From assembly GCA_037157565.1 (NCBI GenBank), contig JAZHRO010000039.1:42718001-42782000 (forward strand): a stretch of 64,000 nt of DNA. The letters run 5' to 3'. The translations under genes and the position numbers were made by a program. The notes under the pieces were generated by a model. The model was not told the origin of the DNA. It saw only the letters and a program-made list of their open reading frames with translations, and did not search any database. Positions 9,847 through 21,082 of this stretch are shown piece by piece; positions within the stretch are counted from its first letter, which is position 1; every line of letters starts with the position of its first letter. The DNA is from Thalassia testudinum (Eukaryota > Streptophyta > Magnoliopsida > Alismatales > Hydrocharitaceae).

Positions 9847-12570
9847 TGGCTAATAGTGGCAGCAACTAGCTTTTCTTAAGTCGTTGTAGTACAGATAGTT
9901 ATTGCCATCATTTGCTAATATTTGTTACTCGGAAAATACAGTTCTCCCGAGGTCGAACTCAGGGAGCAAGTCGTATTCTAGAGATATACATGTTCTATTA
10001 CAAAAATAAAGAGAGAGAGAGAGAGATGAAAGTTTGGCTTCTTCTTCTTCTCTTCTTTTCTTCTTTTTTGTCTTCTCTCCTCTTTGGCTTTTGTTCTTCG
10101 TGTTCTTCCTCTATTTCTTGGTTGGACGATCCTATCTTTTTCTTCTTTTTATTTTCTTTGTTTCTTCTTTTCTTGCTTCAGATCTTCCTCCCGTGCTCTT
10201 CTTCTTTTCTTCTTGCTTCTCTTCTTCTTCTTCTGCTTTCTGTTTCTTCACTTGGCTGCTCCTTCTCTCTTCTTTTCTTCTTCTTCTTTGTCTTCTGATC
10301 TCTGCAGAGTCTTCACTTGGCTTCTCTGTGTTCCTCTCTTTCCTCTGCCTCGCCTTCCTTCTTCTTCTTTGCCTTCACCTGTCTTCAGGACGTCGTCTGA
10401 TTTCTCAATCAAACGACTTAACCCGCGGATGCTACAGTGTCGATTCAGTTCTTCTTCCGCAGTCCTTCTTCTTCTTCACCTATGCCTGCACGCTTAAGAG
10501 TTCAGCATCAGAGGGCAAAAACCTACGCTACCCCCCCTCCCCCACGCGTCTCTTTCTCTCTCAGAATTCGCTCTTAGGACAGCTCTCCCAGAGCAACCGG
10601 GTAATCGGGTACGAGTCGCGCCCGGGTCCAGGCCCACCGGTGTGCAGTGGTGGGCGAGGAGTGGTAGTCAAGTCAGGCCGGGTCGGCCGGATCCGCGTGA
10701 TGAGCTCGCGGACGGGCCGGGTGAGGCGGTGTGAGAGGGACCTCACCCCGTGTGCTGAGGCGATAAGCCTACAGCACTTTTTCAACTTATATCGGCGCTC
10801 CTCTTCGAAGTCTTCCGAGGTGGGAATAAATGTCCCACCCCATTGTGAGCGCCTGCGCGGAGGAAGCAACGGCAGCGAGAACTTCGCGTGAGGGCTTCGG
10901 GCGAGGGCTTCGCCCGAACTGCAGCCTAACACTTCGCGAAGCTACCCCGCGAAGCTTAGGAGTCTGACCTGGGTGTGGTGTTGCCTGGAGCAGCAGGTCG
11001 AAGGAGCTTCGCTGCTCAGCAATGGCGATGGCGGGCGCGACACCTGTTCATAGAAGCACGGCCTCTCGGCCTAATCAGATATGCGGAGAACCTTCGCCGT
11101 GGCACGGCGAAGGTGGTCGGAGGGTTTGCAGTGGACGTGGTGGAGCAAAAGGGTCGCCCTAGGTCAAACTGCGGGCGGAGAAGTGGGTGTGCTCGGTGGA
11201 TCTGCAGAGGGCATTTGGTGGGAAGTGGAGGGGTGGAAGAGGATCAGGGTGAGGAGGCGGAGGTTATGCACAGGTCGGCGAGCCGTGTGGGGTGCTGGAG
11301 CGATGGGAGCGGTTCGCCGGAGTTTGGCCGGAGGTGGAGAAGGTGAGGGTGATCTGTGGGAAATCGGGGCCGACAGTAAGGGTTTTCAGTATGGAAAAGA
11401 AAGAGGGGAGGAAGAAGAGAAGTTTTACCTATTCAGCTGGATGAAGAGGGGTTGGCGCAGGCGACAGTCGTATCGACTGTCGCCGGAGAAGAAACTGCCC
11501 GGAGGAAGGGGCGGCGACGAGGAGGAGGGGGAGAGGCCGCCGGAGCAAGGGGGCGTCTGTCGGAGTGGGAAGGGAGGAATTGAGGGGGTGTCTCCGTCAG
11601 ATCCGAGCTGCCCAGAACGGCGGAGTGACGGGGGTATTTATAGGGGCAGAATCAGAGAGGGGGCGGAGGGAGACGACGTGTCTCCCTCGCCGGAGGACGC
11701 CGGAGGAAGGAGACCCATACCGTCCCTGCGTTCGCACGGGCGGTATGGGCGGTCGCAGCACTCAGGGGGGTGTCCCTGCGGTGGCTGACGACGTAGGGTA
11801 CCCCCCATTGACTTGCCAGGGCCCCTCCCTCACCCTGCGCGGCGCCATGCTCCGCGCAAGGTCGCCGGAGCATGGCGCTGCTCAGGTTTTGCAGGAGGGA
11901 CCTAAACGCAAAGAACGAAGGAGAGTTAGGGGCCAAAATGTGAGGGTTCAAAAGTTGAGGGCCAAAAAGTAAATATATGAGGACCAAAGTGTAAAGTTGG
12001 TCAAGAAGGTTTCTTCTTAGGCCCAAGTTTTTATATATGACTAATTAGGACTTAAGGATTCTGATGGTGAATTTTATTTCTAGATTAAACCTTGTTTGAC
12101 CGGTAAATTTACGTAAAAATCCAAATTAAGTTGTTAATTGGGCATGGTTCTCAATGTAGGTTAAAATGGGTTCCTAAGGCCAAATTGAAAGTCCTAAACC
12201 CTAGAGATTATTTTTATATGAATTTTAGAGGGTTTAGTTGATTTTTACCTTACCTCGAACCACGTGAATTGAAGTGGGTTTATTTTTAGGGTTACAGGCT
12301 GTCATTTAATTCCTTGGAGTTGCTGTAGCCCTTATTGAGTCATTTCATCCCACTTTTCTTCTTATTAGGTTATTTTGACCTATGTTTGGACCCTGAGTTA
12401 CCCTATTTTCAGATCGGATTGGTGAAATTGCATTTTTACCCCTCAGTTTATGTTTTCTTTGCAAACTCAGAATCTCTCTGAGCCAAGCCTTTCAAAGGTT
12501 ATTTAGGAGCTTTTATTCTCTGCATTAGGTCAAAATGAGCTAGTTATGGCTCATGATGAGGTTCTCATCA
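9847..12570 (-). repeat. A1 5' LTR, complete (about 2.72 kb)
   Basis: The LTR runs from TG at 9,847 to CA at 12,570. Its 10,972-12,570 part matches the 3' LTR (1-1,699). A TATAAATA box on the minus strand lies at 11,635-11,642, so transcription would run leftward. A long pyrimidine-rich stretch (about 10,035-10,480), purine-rich on the transcribed strand, sits in the downstream half, together with GAGA repeats at 10,009-10,025. Plus-strand ORFs here are chance products of that bias. Confidence 0.92.
11635..11642 (-). promoter_or_regulatory. TATA box of the A1 5' LTR promoter
   Basis: TATAAATA in a CCCC-TATAAATA-CCCC setting on the minus strand. The same box is present in the other copies (763-770, 12,950-12,957, 20,169-20,176), consistent with a conserved RNA polymerase II promoter. 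Confidence 0.7.
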
Positions 12571-13864
12571 GTGGTCAGGATCGGACTTGAGGGCGACAGT
12601 AAAGGTTTAAAGTGAGGAAAAGGAAGAGGGGAGGAAAAGGAGAAGTTCTACCTGCTAAGAAGGACGAGGGGGGGCTGGAGCAGGCGACAGCCGTATCGAC
12701 TGTCGTCGGAGAAGAAACTACCCAGAGGAAGGGGCGACGGCTAGGACGGGGTAGAGGCAGTGCGCGCCGGTATTGCGCGACGCGGAGGAGAATCAGGAAG
12801 AAGTCTCTGCTGCTGGTATTGCGGCAGGGCGACGAGGAGGAGGAGGAGAAGCCACCAGAGCAAGGGGGCATCTGTCGGAGTGGGAAGAGAGGAAGTGAGG
12901 GGGTATCTCCGTCAGATCCGAGCTGGGAAGAACGGCGGAGCGATGGGGGTATTTATAGGGGCAGAATCAGAGAGGAGGGCGGAGGGAGACGACGTGTCTC
13001 CCTCGCCGGAGGGCGCCGGAGGAAGGAGACCCATACCGTCCGTGCATTCGTACGGGCGGTATGGGCGGTCGCAGCACTCAGGGGGGTGCTCCTGCGGTGG
13101 CTGACGACGTAGGGCACCCCCTTTTGACTTGACAAGCTCCCTCCCTTACCCTGCACGGCGTCATGCTCCGCGCAAGGTCGCCGGAGCATGGTGCTGCTCA
13201 GGTTTTGCAGGAGGGACCTAAACGCAAAGAACGAAGGAGAGTTAGTGGCCAAAATGTGAGGGTTTCAAAAGATGAGGACCAAAACGTAAAGTCGGTCAAG
13301 AAGGTCTCTTCTTAGGCTCAAGTTTTTATGCATGACTAAATGTGACCTAAGGATTTTAATGGTGAAATTTATTTCTAGGTCATACCTTGTTTGACCGACC
13401 AATTTACGTAAAAACCCAAATTAAGTTATTAATTGGGCATGGTTCTCAATGTAGGTCAAAATGGGTTCCTAAGGCCAAATTGAAAGTCCTAAACCCTCGA
13501 GATTATTTTTCTATGAATTTTAGAGGGTTTAGTTGATTTTTACCTTGCCTCAAACCACGTGAATTGAAGTGGATTTATTTTAGGGTTACAGATTGTCATT
13601 TGATTCTTAAATTGCACATGAACCCATTTATGATTGATTCAACCCACTTTTATCTTATTTAGATCATTTGACCTATGTTCGATTTCTGAGAAATTCCGTT
13701 TATGTACTACAATGGTGAAATTGCAATTTTTAACCTTTATTTCATGTTTTCTTTTCAGAACACTTATTCCTCAATTTAAGCCCTTTGCTAAGTTATGTAG
13801 GAGCTTTTATCCTTTGTATTAGGTCAAAATGAGCTAGTTATGGCTCATGATGAGGTTCTCATCA
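12571..13864 (-). repeat. A2 3' LTR, part remaining right of the A1 insertion
   Basis: This aligns with 19,790-21,082 of the A2 5' LTR and ends in CA at the polypurine tract. It begins abruptly with GTGGTCAGGA at the A1 boundary; the matching place in the 5' LTR is inside the LTR, so A1 interrupted it. The missing part should lie left of A1, outside the window. The minus-strand TATA box is at 12,950-12,957. Confidence 0.88.
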
Positions 13865-13877
13865 TACCCCCATGCCT
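13865..13877 (-). other. A2 3' polypurine tract
   Basis: AGGCATGGGGGTA on the minus strand, identical to the A1 tract, directly before the A2 3' LTR. Confidence 0.85.
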
Positions 13878-15413
13878 AGCTTTTGCTAGTCCCTTAGCAA
13901 AAACTTAAGGTTTCAACCCTTGTTCTAGACCATGAAGTTCTTAATAGCTTCAGATAAGTGCTTTTTCATTTAAACTTAGATTAGGTTAGAATGCTGACCC
14001 TAGGCCTAAAAGGTATTCTAGTACTAATCAAGATCCAGATCTGTCTAGCCTCAGCCTTAGTCTTTGGCAAAGGTTTTTAAGGCCCACAAGAACTAACCTA
14101 AGGTCTAATGGACTTTGTGGTTAAAGCACCCGTGCTTGAAATGATTTTAGCCTTGGTTTAGTTCGCAATGCATTTTATAAGAGAGAGATAGAAAGTTTTT
14201 CTGTTTGGAGAGTTTTCTCTCTCTTTTTTCTTTTTAGTTCTAGCCTAGGATTGGCTTTTCAACACGGTTTGTATCAGATTCATTGCTCCCATCATCAATC
14301 CTCAAGGGTTCCTGGCGATCGATGCTTTGAGATAGCACCGCCCATGGCAACCCCTGGAACCCTGGCTATTGAGATTTCGAGATAATCCCATCCATGGTGT
14401 TCCGTGGCTGAATTCAGACCCTGGCAATTGACACTTCGTGATAATGCCATCCATGGAATCTGAACCAGCAGGGTGCTTACATGCCCCCAGTAGGATATGT
14501 GAATATCCTAAGAGACAACCACCGAGGAGATGATATTTTGTTACACATCTTTGAGGGGATTTCCCGCCTCTCCGCGCTGGAAACTCGTCCAAATCAACTT
14601 GTGTTGATCGGCTACTCCTACTCTAGGTGTACTTTTCAGAATTTTGTGACGCTTCTGCGTGATTTTGATTTTTACACTTACTGAACCAGGCTGTGTGTGA
14701 GGTTAGGGTGCTTAGGTTACTGAGTCCCATAAACCAAAAATTAGTTAATGAGGCCAAATACTCTCTAAGCCTTAGATCTAATACTTCAGCTTTTCATTTT
14801 CCTCAACCTCTTGAGGAGTGTCCAGATCTTAATGGGTACTAAGAGTCTATTCAAGAATGCCTAAGGTTTGCATTCTTACTAATCTCATTATGCACTTTTC
14901 AGTTATTTTCTTGAATGAGGTCTAGAACTTTGGTTAATTCCTTAGTTCCTTACTAATGACTATCACTTGTTTCTCATATTTTGTGCTCCTTTTTTCCTTT
15001 TGTTTCTTTTTTCCTTCTCCTTCACAAAATTTCCTTTCTCCTCTTATTCTCTTATTCTTTTTCAAAAAATTTTTAATTTTTGTGGTGTTTTTGGCACATG
15101 TGAATTTTTTGTTTGAAACCTTTTCTTACACGTTTTGCACTTTCATACCCCCCCATGCCTAAGATTTGCAATGTCCTCATTGTAACTTAGGGGGTTTTTA
15201 TTCAACTTAGTTCATACATTAGGACAGATGTTTTGATGAGTGAATGGGCCGGGGTGACTGTTGCAGACGATTTTTAATCTCAGATGGAAGCATCTGAGGT
15301 GGAGTCGGCTGTCCTAAAGTATGAATTTCAAGTGCACAAAGGTTTTAGAAAAGGTTTCAGGTTTTTGGAGAGAATGACGGGCTGCCTCCCGTTGAGTGCT
15401 AAATTTGATGCCT
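13878..15413 (-). other. A2 3' non-coding cassette
   Basis: This is homologous throughout to A1 1,713-3,262. It keeps the CCATGG repeats (about 14,340-14,460), the perfect hairpin at 14,491-14,510, the internal polypurine-like box at 15,146-15,160 and the CGGG-AGGCAG-CCCG stem-loop just after the ORF stop (about 15,376-15,390). The overlapping 96-codon frame (14,592-14,302) is also open. Retention in an element that lost all of gag-pol argues for a cis-acting function. Confidence 0.75.
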
Positions 15414-17282
15414 TCAGCCAAGCGGGAAATGAGATGGAGAAGGGATGGTGAAATCAGCAGAGTTTTGTAATACAAGCACCTTGATTAAGAACCTGGTTGG
15501 TCCAACCAGGTGCTTGTTTAGATCAACAGGCTGATGATGCAGCCCAAACCCAATCAATCTGGTGGGTTGATAGATGTGGATAAAAAGGTGTGGAACCCAC
15601 CATATACTATGAAGCTCAGATGGATGTGGAAGTGAAAACGCAGGGTTTGGCTGAGTCGAATCAACCTGGTCAGAGTAGGGACCTGTAGAATAATCAATGA
15701 ATGACGCGAAAACCCTGCAGGGGTGATCAGAGAATGATGGAGCATGATATGTAGTCTGATCAGTGTTCCAAACCCGATGTGGAAATGCAATCGGCTCGGT
15801 GAGAGGTGAATCTGAATAGAAATTGAGTCCGGTTGCGGGTCGGGGTTGGGAAGAGGTTTTGATTAGTTCTGTGTGTGCAGACGAGGTGGCAACTATGTAT
15901 GAGGGCTCTTCTAGAAAGGAATGACAGGTGATTTTCTGTAAAGAGTCCTCTGGGTAACTATCAAAGGCCTGAAGAGTGTCTGTAGGATGAAAGAAATCTG
16001 AATTGAGAAAAGATTTGAATTCTGGGTTGCAATCACTCTTGGCATTTTCTGTTTTTGGTTCCTGAGGATCGAAAAGGAATGATTCTGTGTTATCAGTGAT
16101 CTCGGGAATCAGGACCTCAGAGTCGGAGTCAGAGTCATGTGAATTGAGGTCGTAGATGGGCCTGGCGTGTTAAGGAAGGAGAATCTCTCCGCAATTATAG
16201 TCGGATCTGAAGTTGTCGGAGAGTTTGCGAAAATGAGATTCATGATTATGAATTCCACCGCAGCATAAATCATCAGATGTGGAATCAGCAGCCTAACTGG
16301 GGTCTAGTCTATATGTCAATTCTGGGCTCGAAAAGGTATTCTGTCTAGGCTCGAGCTCCAAGCTGGTAGGATAGACCCAATTAAAACCTTGCTCATCCAA
16401 CTCCTCAGTTTCTGTATCATAAATTGGCATGACTTTTGAAAAATCAATCAAATTTCCTGAGGATGTTGGAGAGGGATATTCATCAAATAGAGGCCCAGAA
16501 TCATATTCTGTAAAAATTTGATCTTTCTCATAAGGGGCCTCACAATCTTCCCAATAAGTTTTAGATCTAGGTTCTAGGCTTAGGATGTGGGTAGAATTAT
16601 TAGAACCTAAGTCCGAATAACCTTCGAGGGTCACCTTATCAAAATAAGGGGTAGAATTTATACCCTCAAAAGGTTCAGTTCTGATCTCATTATTGCAGGA
16701 GTTTTGGAATTCTAGGCTTGGCAATTCATGGTCTAAGTTTGGCTCATCATTGTGTTCTCCTGCAATATCCCAACCTAATTTAACATTGTCTTCTATCTGG
16801 GTTGGGATTCCACAACCACTTTGTGCCTTAGTCCCGAGATCTGGGAAACTGGATTGTTCCTTACTACTATTCCAAGATGGTTCATTCTCTGTTTCTGGTA
16901 TATACGGGTATTTTTGGTTGATAATTTGTTCTACTGATTTCATCATTTCTACCCGTTTTATAAGGGCATCTTGGTGTTGTTCCCAAAGTACAGGATTTGT
17001 CAAGCATTGAAGGTATTCAGATTGGTGTAATTTTTCTATTTCAATGTATCCTGTTATGAGCATATCTCGGGTTGATCCTTTTGTAACTTCTGTCAATAGA
17101 ATTTGGGCACAGTTTATGATGAAAGCTGTGGTTGTTGGGACATCAACCTGAATGTTTTCTATTGGTGTTGAAGGTTTACATTTGATTTCATAAAATTCAA
17201 GGGCATCCTCAATCATCTTATCTTTCATGGATCTCAGATATTCAGGTTTTTTGAATGGTAGTCTTAATTGGTATGGCTGCAT
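15414..17282 (-). pseudogene. A2 replacement ORF, about 622 codons, function unknown
   Basis: I do not recognise this protein. The frame starts at ATG 17,282 (MQPYQLRLPFKKPEYLRS; an in-frame stop lies upstream at 17,328-17,330) and ends at TGA 15,414-15,416. Two in-frame stops interrupt it, TAG at 16,293-16,295 (codon 330) and TAA at 16,170-16,172 (codon 371), yet the same frame stays open for another 251 codons to the cassette boundary. By chance about one codon in twenty would be a stop, so this was a real coding frame. Residues 1 to about 130 look helical with mixed charge; the rest is acidic and rich in Ser, Pro, Asp, Glu, Asn and Tyr. I see no zinc knuckle, protease, RT, integrase or convincing membrane segment. 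It occupies exactly the slot of gag-pol in A1. A highly diverged Gag or accessory protein is possible but unproven. Confidence 0.72.
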
Positions 17283-18346
17283 CTTTGAATCAGGTGGTGG
17301 AATCAAGATATAGAATCGAAGTTTGAATCAAGATGGAAGAAGGGGATTTTGTTCAGAATCATAGGAAGAGGGGCTATGTGAATGATTTCTGCAAAAACAA
17401 GGGAGCCGAGGCTTAGCCTCGGGGAGAGTGAATTTCTATAGGAGGTTTCAAGGACCTCCTGAAAAATACTGAAGGACTGGATGAGATAAGCAGGTGCTGG
17501 ACCCAATCAAGACACCCAAAAATTGTTGGGTGACTATAGAGGTGCGGGGTAGATGGACCCCTTGATCAGAAAGATCGTCCACCTGAGAATTACCTGGGCA
17601 GCCAGAGAGGGTGAGTCTCGCGAAGACCCCTACACGGTAGACCGTCCCCACGGGTTACAGGGTTTCCCCCACCCGACCTCTCTTGTCACTGAGATTCCAG
17701 GTAGACCAGAATGGGGATCTTGACCTCTTAAGTCTACCAATTTTAGTTTAAGATCAGGGTGCTTAAAGTTACACTTGATCTCTTAGGTATTTTGAGTGAG
17801 AAAGTGACCTAATTTTAAGGTTGGTTGACCCAAGGGGTCAACTTTACCTCTTGTTCCTTTGAGAGCTTTTGGGTCCTTTCTTTTTGGGTTCAAGTGTTTA
17901 GAGAGCCAATTGTTTAGGGTTTCTCTGAATAAGTATGTTCAATCAATGGTTTAGGCACACTTCTTTTGGATTTTCTCCATTCTTGATTTAAGTAGTGTGT
18001 CTCTAAAACCCTAATGTTGAATCTTATGTTGGCTCTACTTGGTCCATTTAACTCCTTGTTTGGGTAATTAGGGCTCAAGCAAGGATGTGTTAGCCCTTAA
18101 TTACCCTTTTAAAATTGTGTGCAAGAATAGTGGTTCTGAGAACATGCAGCTATTACCATGGAAGACAGGTTACTCCTAGTTTTTCTTTGTTTTTCTCCTA
18201 GTTTTTCCTCTTTGAATTTTTAGGGTTTTAATAGGAGGTTACCTGTCCTTGGAGCGGCTGCGTCTATCTTTCTTCCTTTACCTTCACATAAGAGAGAGAA
18301 AAAGATTTTGTTAAAAAGAAATTCAAAGCTTCTAGAATAGTCGTTG
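17283..18346 (-). other. A2 5' leader with two conserved hairpins
   Basis: The leader is homologous to A1 8,840-9,825. Hairpin 1 is CCGAGGC-TTA-GCCTCGG (17,406-17,422, perfect). Hairpin 2 is AGGAGGT, seven-base loop, ACCTCCT (17,440-17,460, perfect). Both occupy the same positions as in A1, though loop length and some stem bases differ. The stretch 17,283-17,400 next to the ORF is specific to A2. Confidence 0.72.
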
Positions 18347-18363
18347 CTCCCCGGCAACGGCGC
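18347..18363 (-). other. A2 primer-binding site (tRNA-Asp type)
   Basis: On the minus strand GCGCCGTTGCCGGGGAG follows the LTR after a five-base spacer. It lacks the leading TG of the usual tRNA-Asp complement but otherwise matches it, and corresponds to the A1 site. Confidence 0.85.
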
Positions 18364-18368
18364 AAAAG

Positions 18369-21082
18369 TGGTGAACGGCGTTGTGACTAGCTTTTGTTGT
18401 AGAAATTACGTTGTAGTACAGCTAGTTATTGCCATCATTACAGATATATTTTTTTACTCGGAAAATAAAAGATTTCCCGAAGTCGAACTCAGGGAGCAAG
18501 TCGTATTCTAGAAGTACAGTATTTCTTATTACAAAAATAGAGAGAGAGAGAGAGATGAAAATTTGGTTTCTTCTTCTTCTCTTCTTTCTTCCTCTTTGTC
18601 TTCTCTTCTCTTTGGCTCTTGATTTCTTCTTCTTTGTCTATCTCCTCGTGGTCTTCTCTTCTGCCTTCTGTTCTTCCTTGTTTTCTCTTCTTATTCTGTT
18701 CTTCAGATCTTCCTCTCGTGCTCTTCTTCTTTTCTTTTGCTTTCAGGACGTCGTCTCTCCTTCTTCTTTTCTTCTTCTTCTTCAGTCCTTCAGTCCTTCT
18801 ATCCTTCTTCTTCTTTTTCCTTCAGGACGTCGTCTGATTTTCCAATCAGACGACTTAAATGCTGAAGCTACAGTGCCTTCCTCAGCTTCCTTCTTCTTCT
18901 GCTTTGTGTTCTCTTCTTCTTTTTCTTCCGCAGTCCTTCTTCACCTGTGCCTGCACACTTCACGGTTTACACGTCAGAGGGCAAAACCTACTCTACCCTC
19001 CCCCCGCGTCTCTCTCTCTCAGAATTCACTCTTAGGAAAGCTCTCCCAGAGCAACCGGTTAATCGGGTACGCGGGTCGCACCCGGGTCCAGGCCCACCGG
19101 CGTGCGGTGGTGGGCGAGGAGTGCAGGTCGGGCCAGGTCCGCGGGGCATGAGCGCGGACGAGGCCGGGTAGTCGGACGGGTGAGAGGGACCTCACCCCGT
19201 GATCAGGAGGCGAACAGCTTAAGGCACTTTTTTCCTTTAAGCGCCCACGTGCCTCTCAAAGTTTCCGAGGTGGGACTAAATGTCCCACCCCAACTGAGCG
19301 CCTGTAGCGGAGGAGGCAGCTGGAAATCGCGGCTTCACGTGAGGCCTTCGCCCCAGCTGCGATCCTGGGACTCTTCACGGAGATGCCCCGCGCAGCCTGG
19401 GAGTCGAACTTGGGCGAAGCGCACCTGGAGCTACAGGTTGAAGGTGCTTCTTCAGCGCAGCAATGGCGACGGTGGTCGAGATACCTGTCCACAGAGGAAT
19501 GGCCTCTCGGCCTAATCAGATACGCGGAGAACCTTCGCCGTGGCACGGCGAAGGTGGTGGGGGGTCTAGCAGGTGGCAGGGCGGAGCATGAGGGCCGCCC
19601 TAGGTCAAACTGCAGCGCGGGAAATGGGTTTGTTCGGGGGGTCTGCAGAGGGCCTTTGGTGGGAAGTGGAAGGGCGGAGGTTGATCAGGGTGAGGAGGCG
19701 GAGGTTCTGTGAAGGTCGGCGAGCCGTGTGGGGTGGTGGAGTGATGGGGGCATCTCGCCGGAGGGTAGCCGGAGATGAAGGGGGTGACGGTGGTCAGGAT
19801 CGGACTCGAGGGCGACAGTAAAGGTTTAAAGTGAGGAAAAGGAAGAGGGGAGGAAAAGGAGAAGTTCTACCTGCTAAGCGGGATGAGGGGGTGCTGGAGC
19901 AGGCGACAGCCGTATCGACTGTCGCCGGAGAAGAAACTGCCCAGAGGAAGGGGCGACGGCGAGGACGGGGCAGAGGCAGCGCACGCCGGTATTGCGCGAC
20001 GCGAAGGAGAATCAGGAAGAAGTCTCTGCTGCTGGTATTGTGGCAGGGCGACGTGGAGGAGGAGGAGAAGCCGCTGGAGCAAGGGGGCATCTGTCGGAGT
20101 GGGAAGAGAGGAAGTGAGGGGGTATCTCCGTCAGATCCGAGCTGGGAAGAACGGCGGAGTGACGGGGGTATTTATAGGGCAGAATCAGAGAGGAGGGCGG
20201 AGGGAGACGACGTGTCTCCCTCACCGGAGGATGCCGGAGGAAGGAGACCCATACCGTCTGTGCGTTCGCATGGGCGGTATGGGCGGTCGCAGCACTCAGG
20301 GGGGTGCTCCTGCAGTGGCTGACGACGCAGGGCACCCCCATTTGACTTGGCAGGCTCCCTCCCTTACCCTGCGCGGCGTCATGCTCCGTGCAAGGTCGCC
20401 GGAGCATGGTGCTGCTCAGGTTTTGTAGGAGGGACCTAAACGCAAAGAACGAAGGAGAGTTAGGGGCCAAAATGTGAGGGTTTCAAAAGTTGAGGACCAA
20501 AACGTAAAGTCGGTCAAGAAGGTCTCTTCTTAGGCTCAAGTTTTTATGCATGACTAAATGTGACCTAAGGATTTTAATGGTGAAATTTATTTCTAGGTCA
20601 GACCTTGTTTGACCGGCCAATTTACATAAAAACCCAAATTAAGTTATTAATTGGGCATGGTTCTTAATGTAGGTCAAAATGGGTTCCTAAGGCCAAATTG
20701 AAAGTCCTAAACCCTAGAGATTATTTTTCTATGAATTTTAGAGGGTTTAGTTGATTTTTACCTTGCCTCGAACCACGTGAATTGAAGTGGATTTATTTTA
20801 GGTTTACAGATTGTCATTTGATTCTTAAATTACACATGAACCCATTTTTGATTGATTCAACCCACTTTTATCTTATTTAGATCATTTGACCTATGTTCGG
20901 TTTCTGAGAAATTCCGTTTATGTACTGCAATGGTGAAATTACAGTTTTTAACCTTTATTTCATGTTTTCTTCTCAGAACACTTATTCCTCAATTTAAGCC
21001 CTTTGCTAAGTTATGTAGGAGCTTTTATCCTTTGTATTAGGTCAAAATGAGCTAGTTATGGCTCATGATGAGGTTCTCATCA
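18369..21082 (-). repeat. A2 5' LTR, complete (2,714 bp)
   Basis: Bounded by TG at 18,369 and CA at 21,082. The right part matches the other Athila LTR copies; the left part has the same pyrimidine-rich tract (about 18,555-18,950). A TATAAATA box on the minus strand is at 20,169-20,176. The right flank CCGGGCCTCGTGGGGTGG is mid-LTR Tekay sequence, so A2 inserted into a Tekay LTR. Confidence 0.9.

Larger units (their letters stand above)
1..12570 (-). mobile_element. A1: Athila-type Ty3/gypsy LTR retrotransposon (left end outside window)
   Basis: Read on the minus strand the order is 5' LTR (12,570-9,847), primer-binding site, leader of about 1 kb, gag-protease-RT-RNase H-integrase in one frame, a 1.55 kb non-coding cassette, polypurine tract and 3' LTR (1,699 leftward past the window edge). 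The tRNA-Asp-like primer site, the FMDD form of the RT active site and the DLGA protease motif are typical of the plant Athila lineage. The two LTR copies differ by roughly 2% by eye over their first 540 shared bases, plus one indel of about 90 bases, so insertion was fairly recent. The coding region has four nonsense codons and one frameshift, so it cannot now make its own proteins. A1 abuts A2 LTR sequence at 12,571, which shows it inserted into A2. Confidence 0.93.
12571..21082 (-). mobile_element. A2: non-autonomous Athila-related element with a replacement ORF
   Basis: On the minus strand the order is 5' LTR (21,082-18,369), primer site, leader, an ORF unrelated to gag-pol (17,282-15,414), the same 3' cassette as A1, polypurine tract, and a 3' LTR (13,864-12,571) interrupted by A1. 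LTRs, leader and cassette are homologous to A1, but gag, protease, RT, RNase H and integrase are all absent. Homology to A1 stops close to the start of the ORF and resumes at its stop, so the substitution is confined to the coding interval. A2 presumably depends on proteins of an A1-like element. The CCGGG after 21,082 should be its target duplication, with the other copy outside the window. Confidence 0.88.

Noticed and set aside
10034..10891. Leu/Ser/Phe-rich 285-codon frame in the LTR pyrimidine tract
   Set aside because: CTT/TTC repeats give membrane-protein-like noise; it is not conserved in the A2 LTR at 18,429-19,151 beyond the repeat bias.
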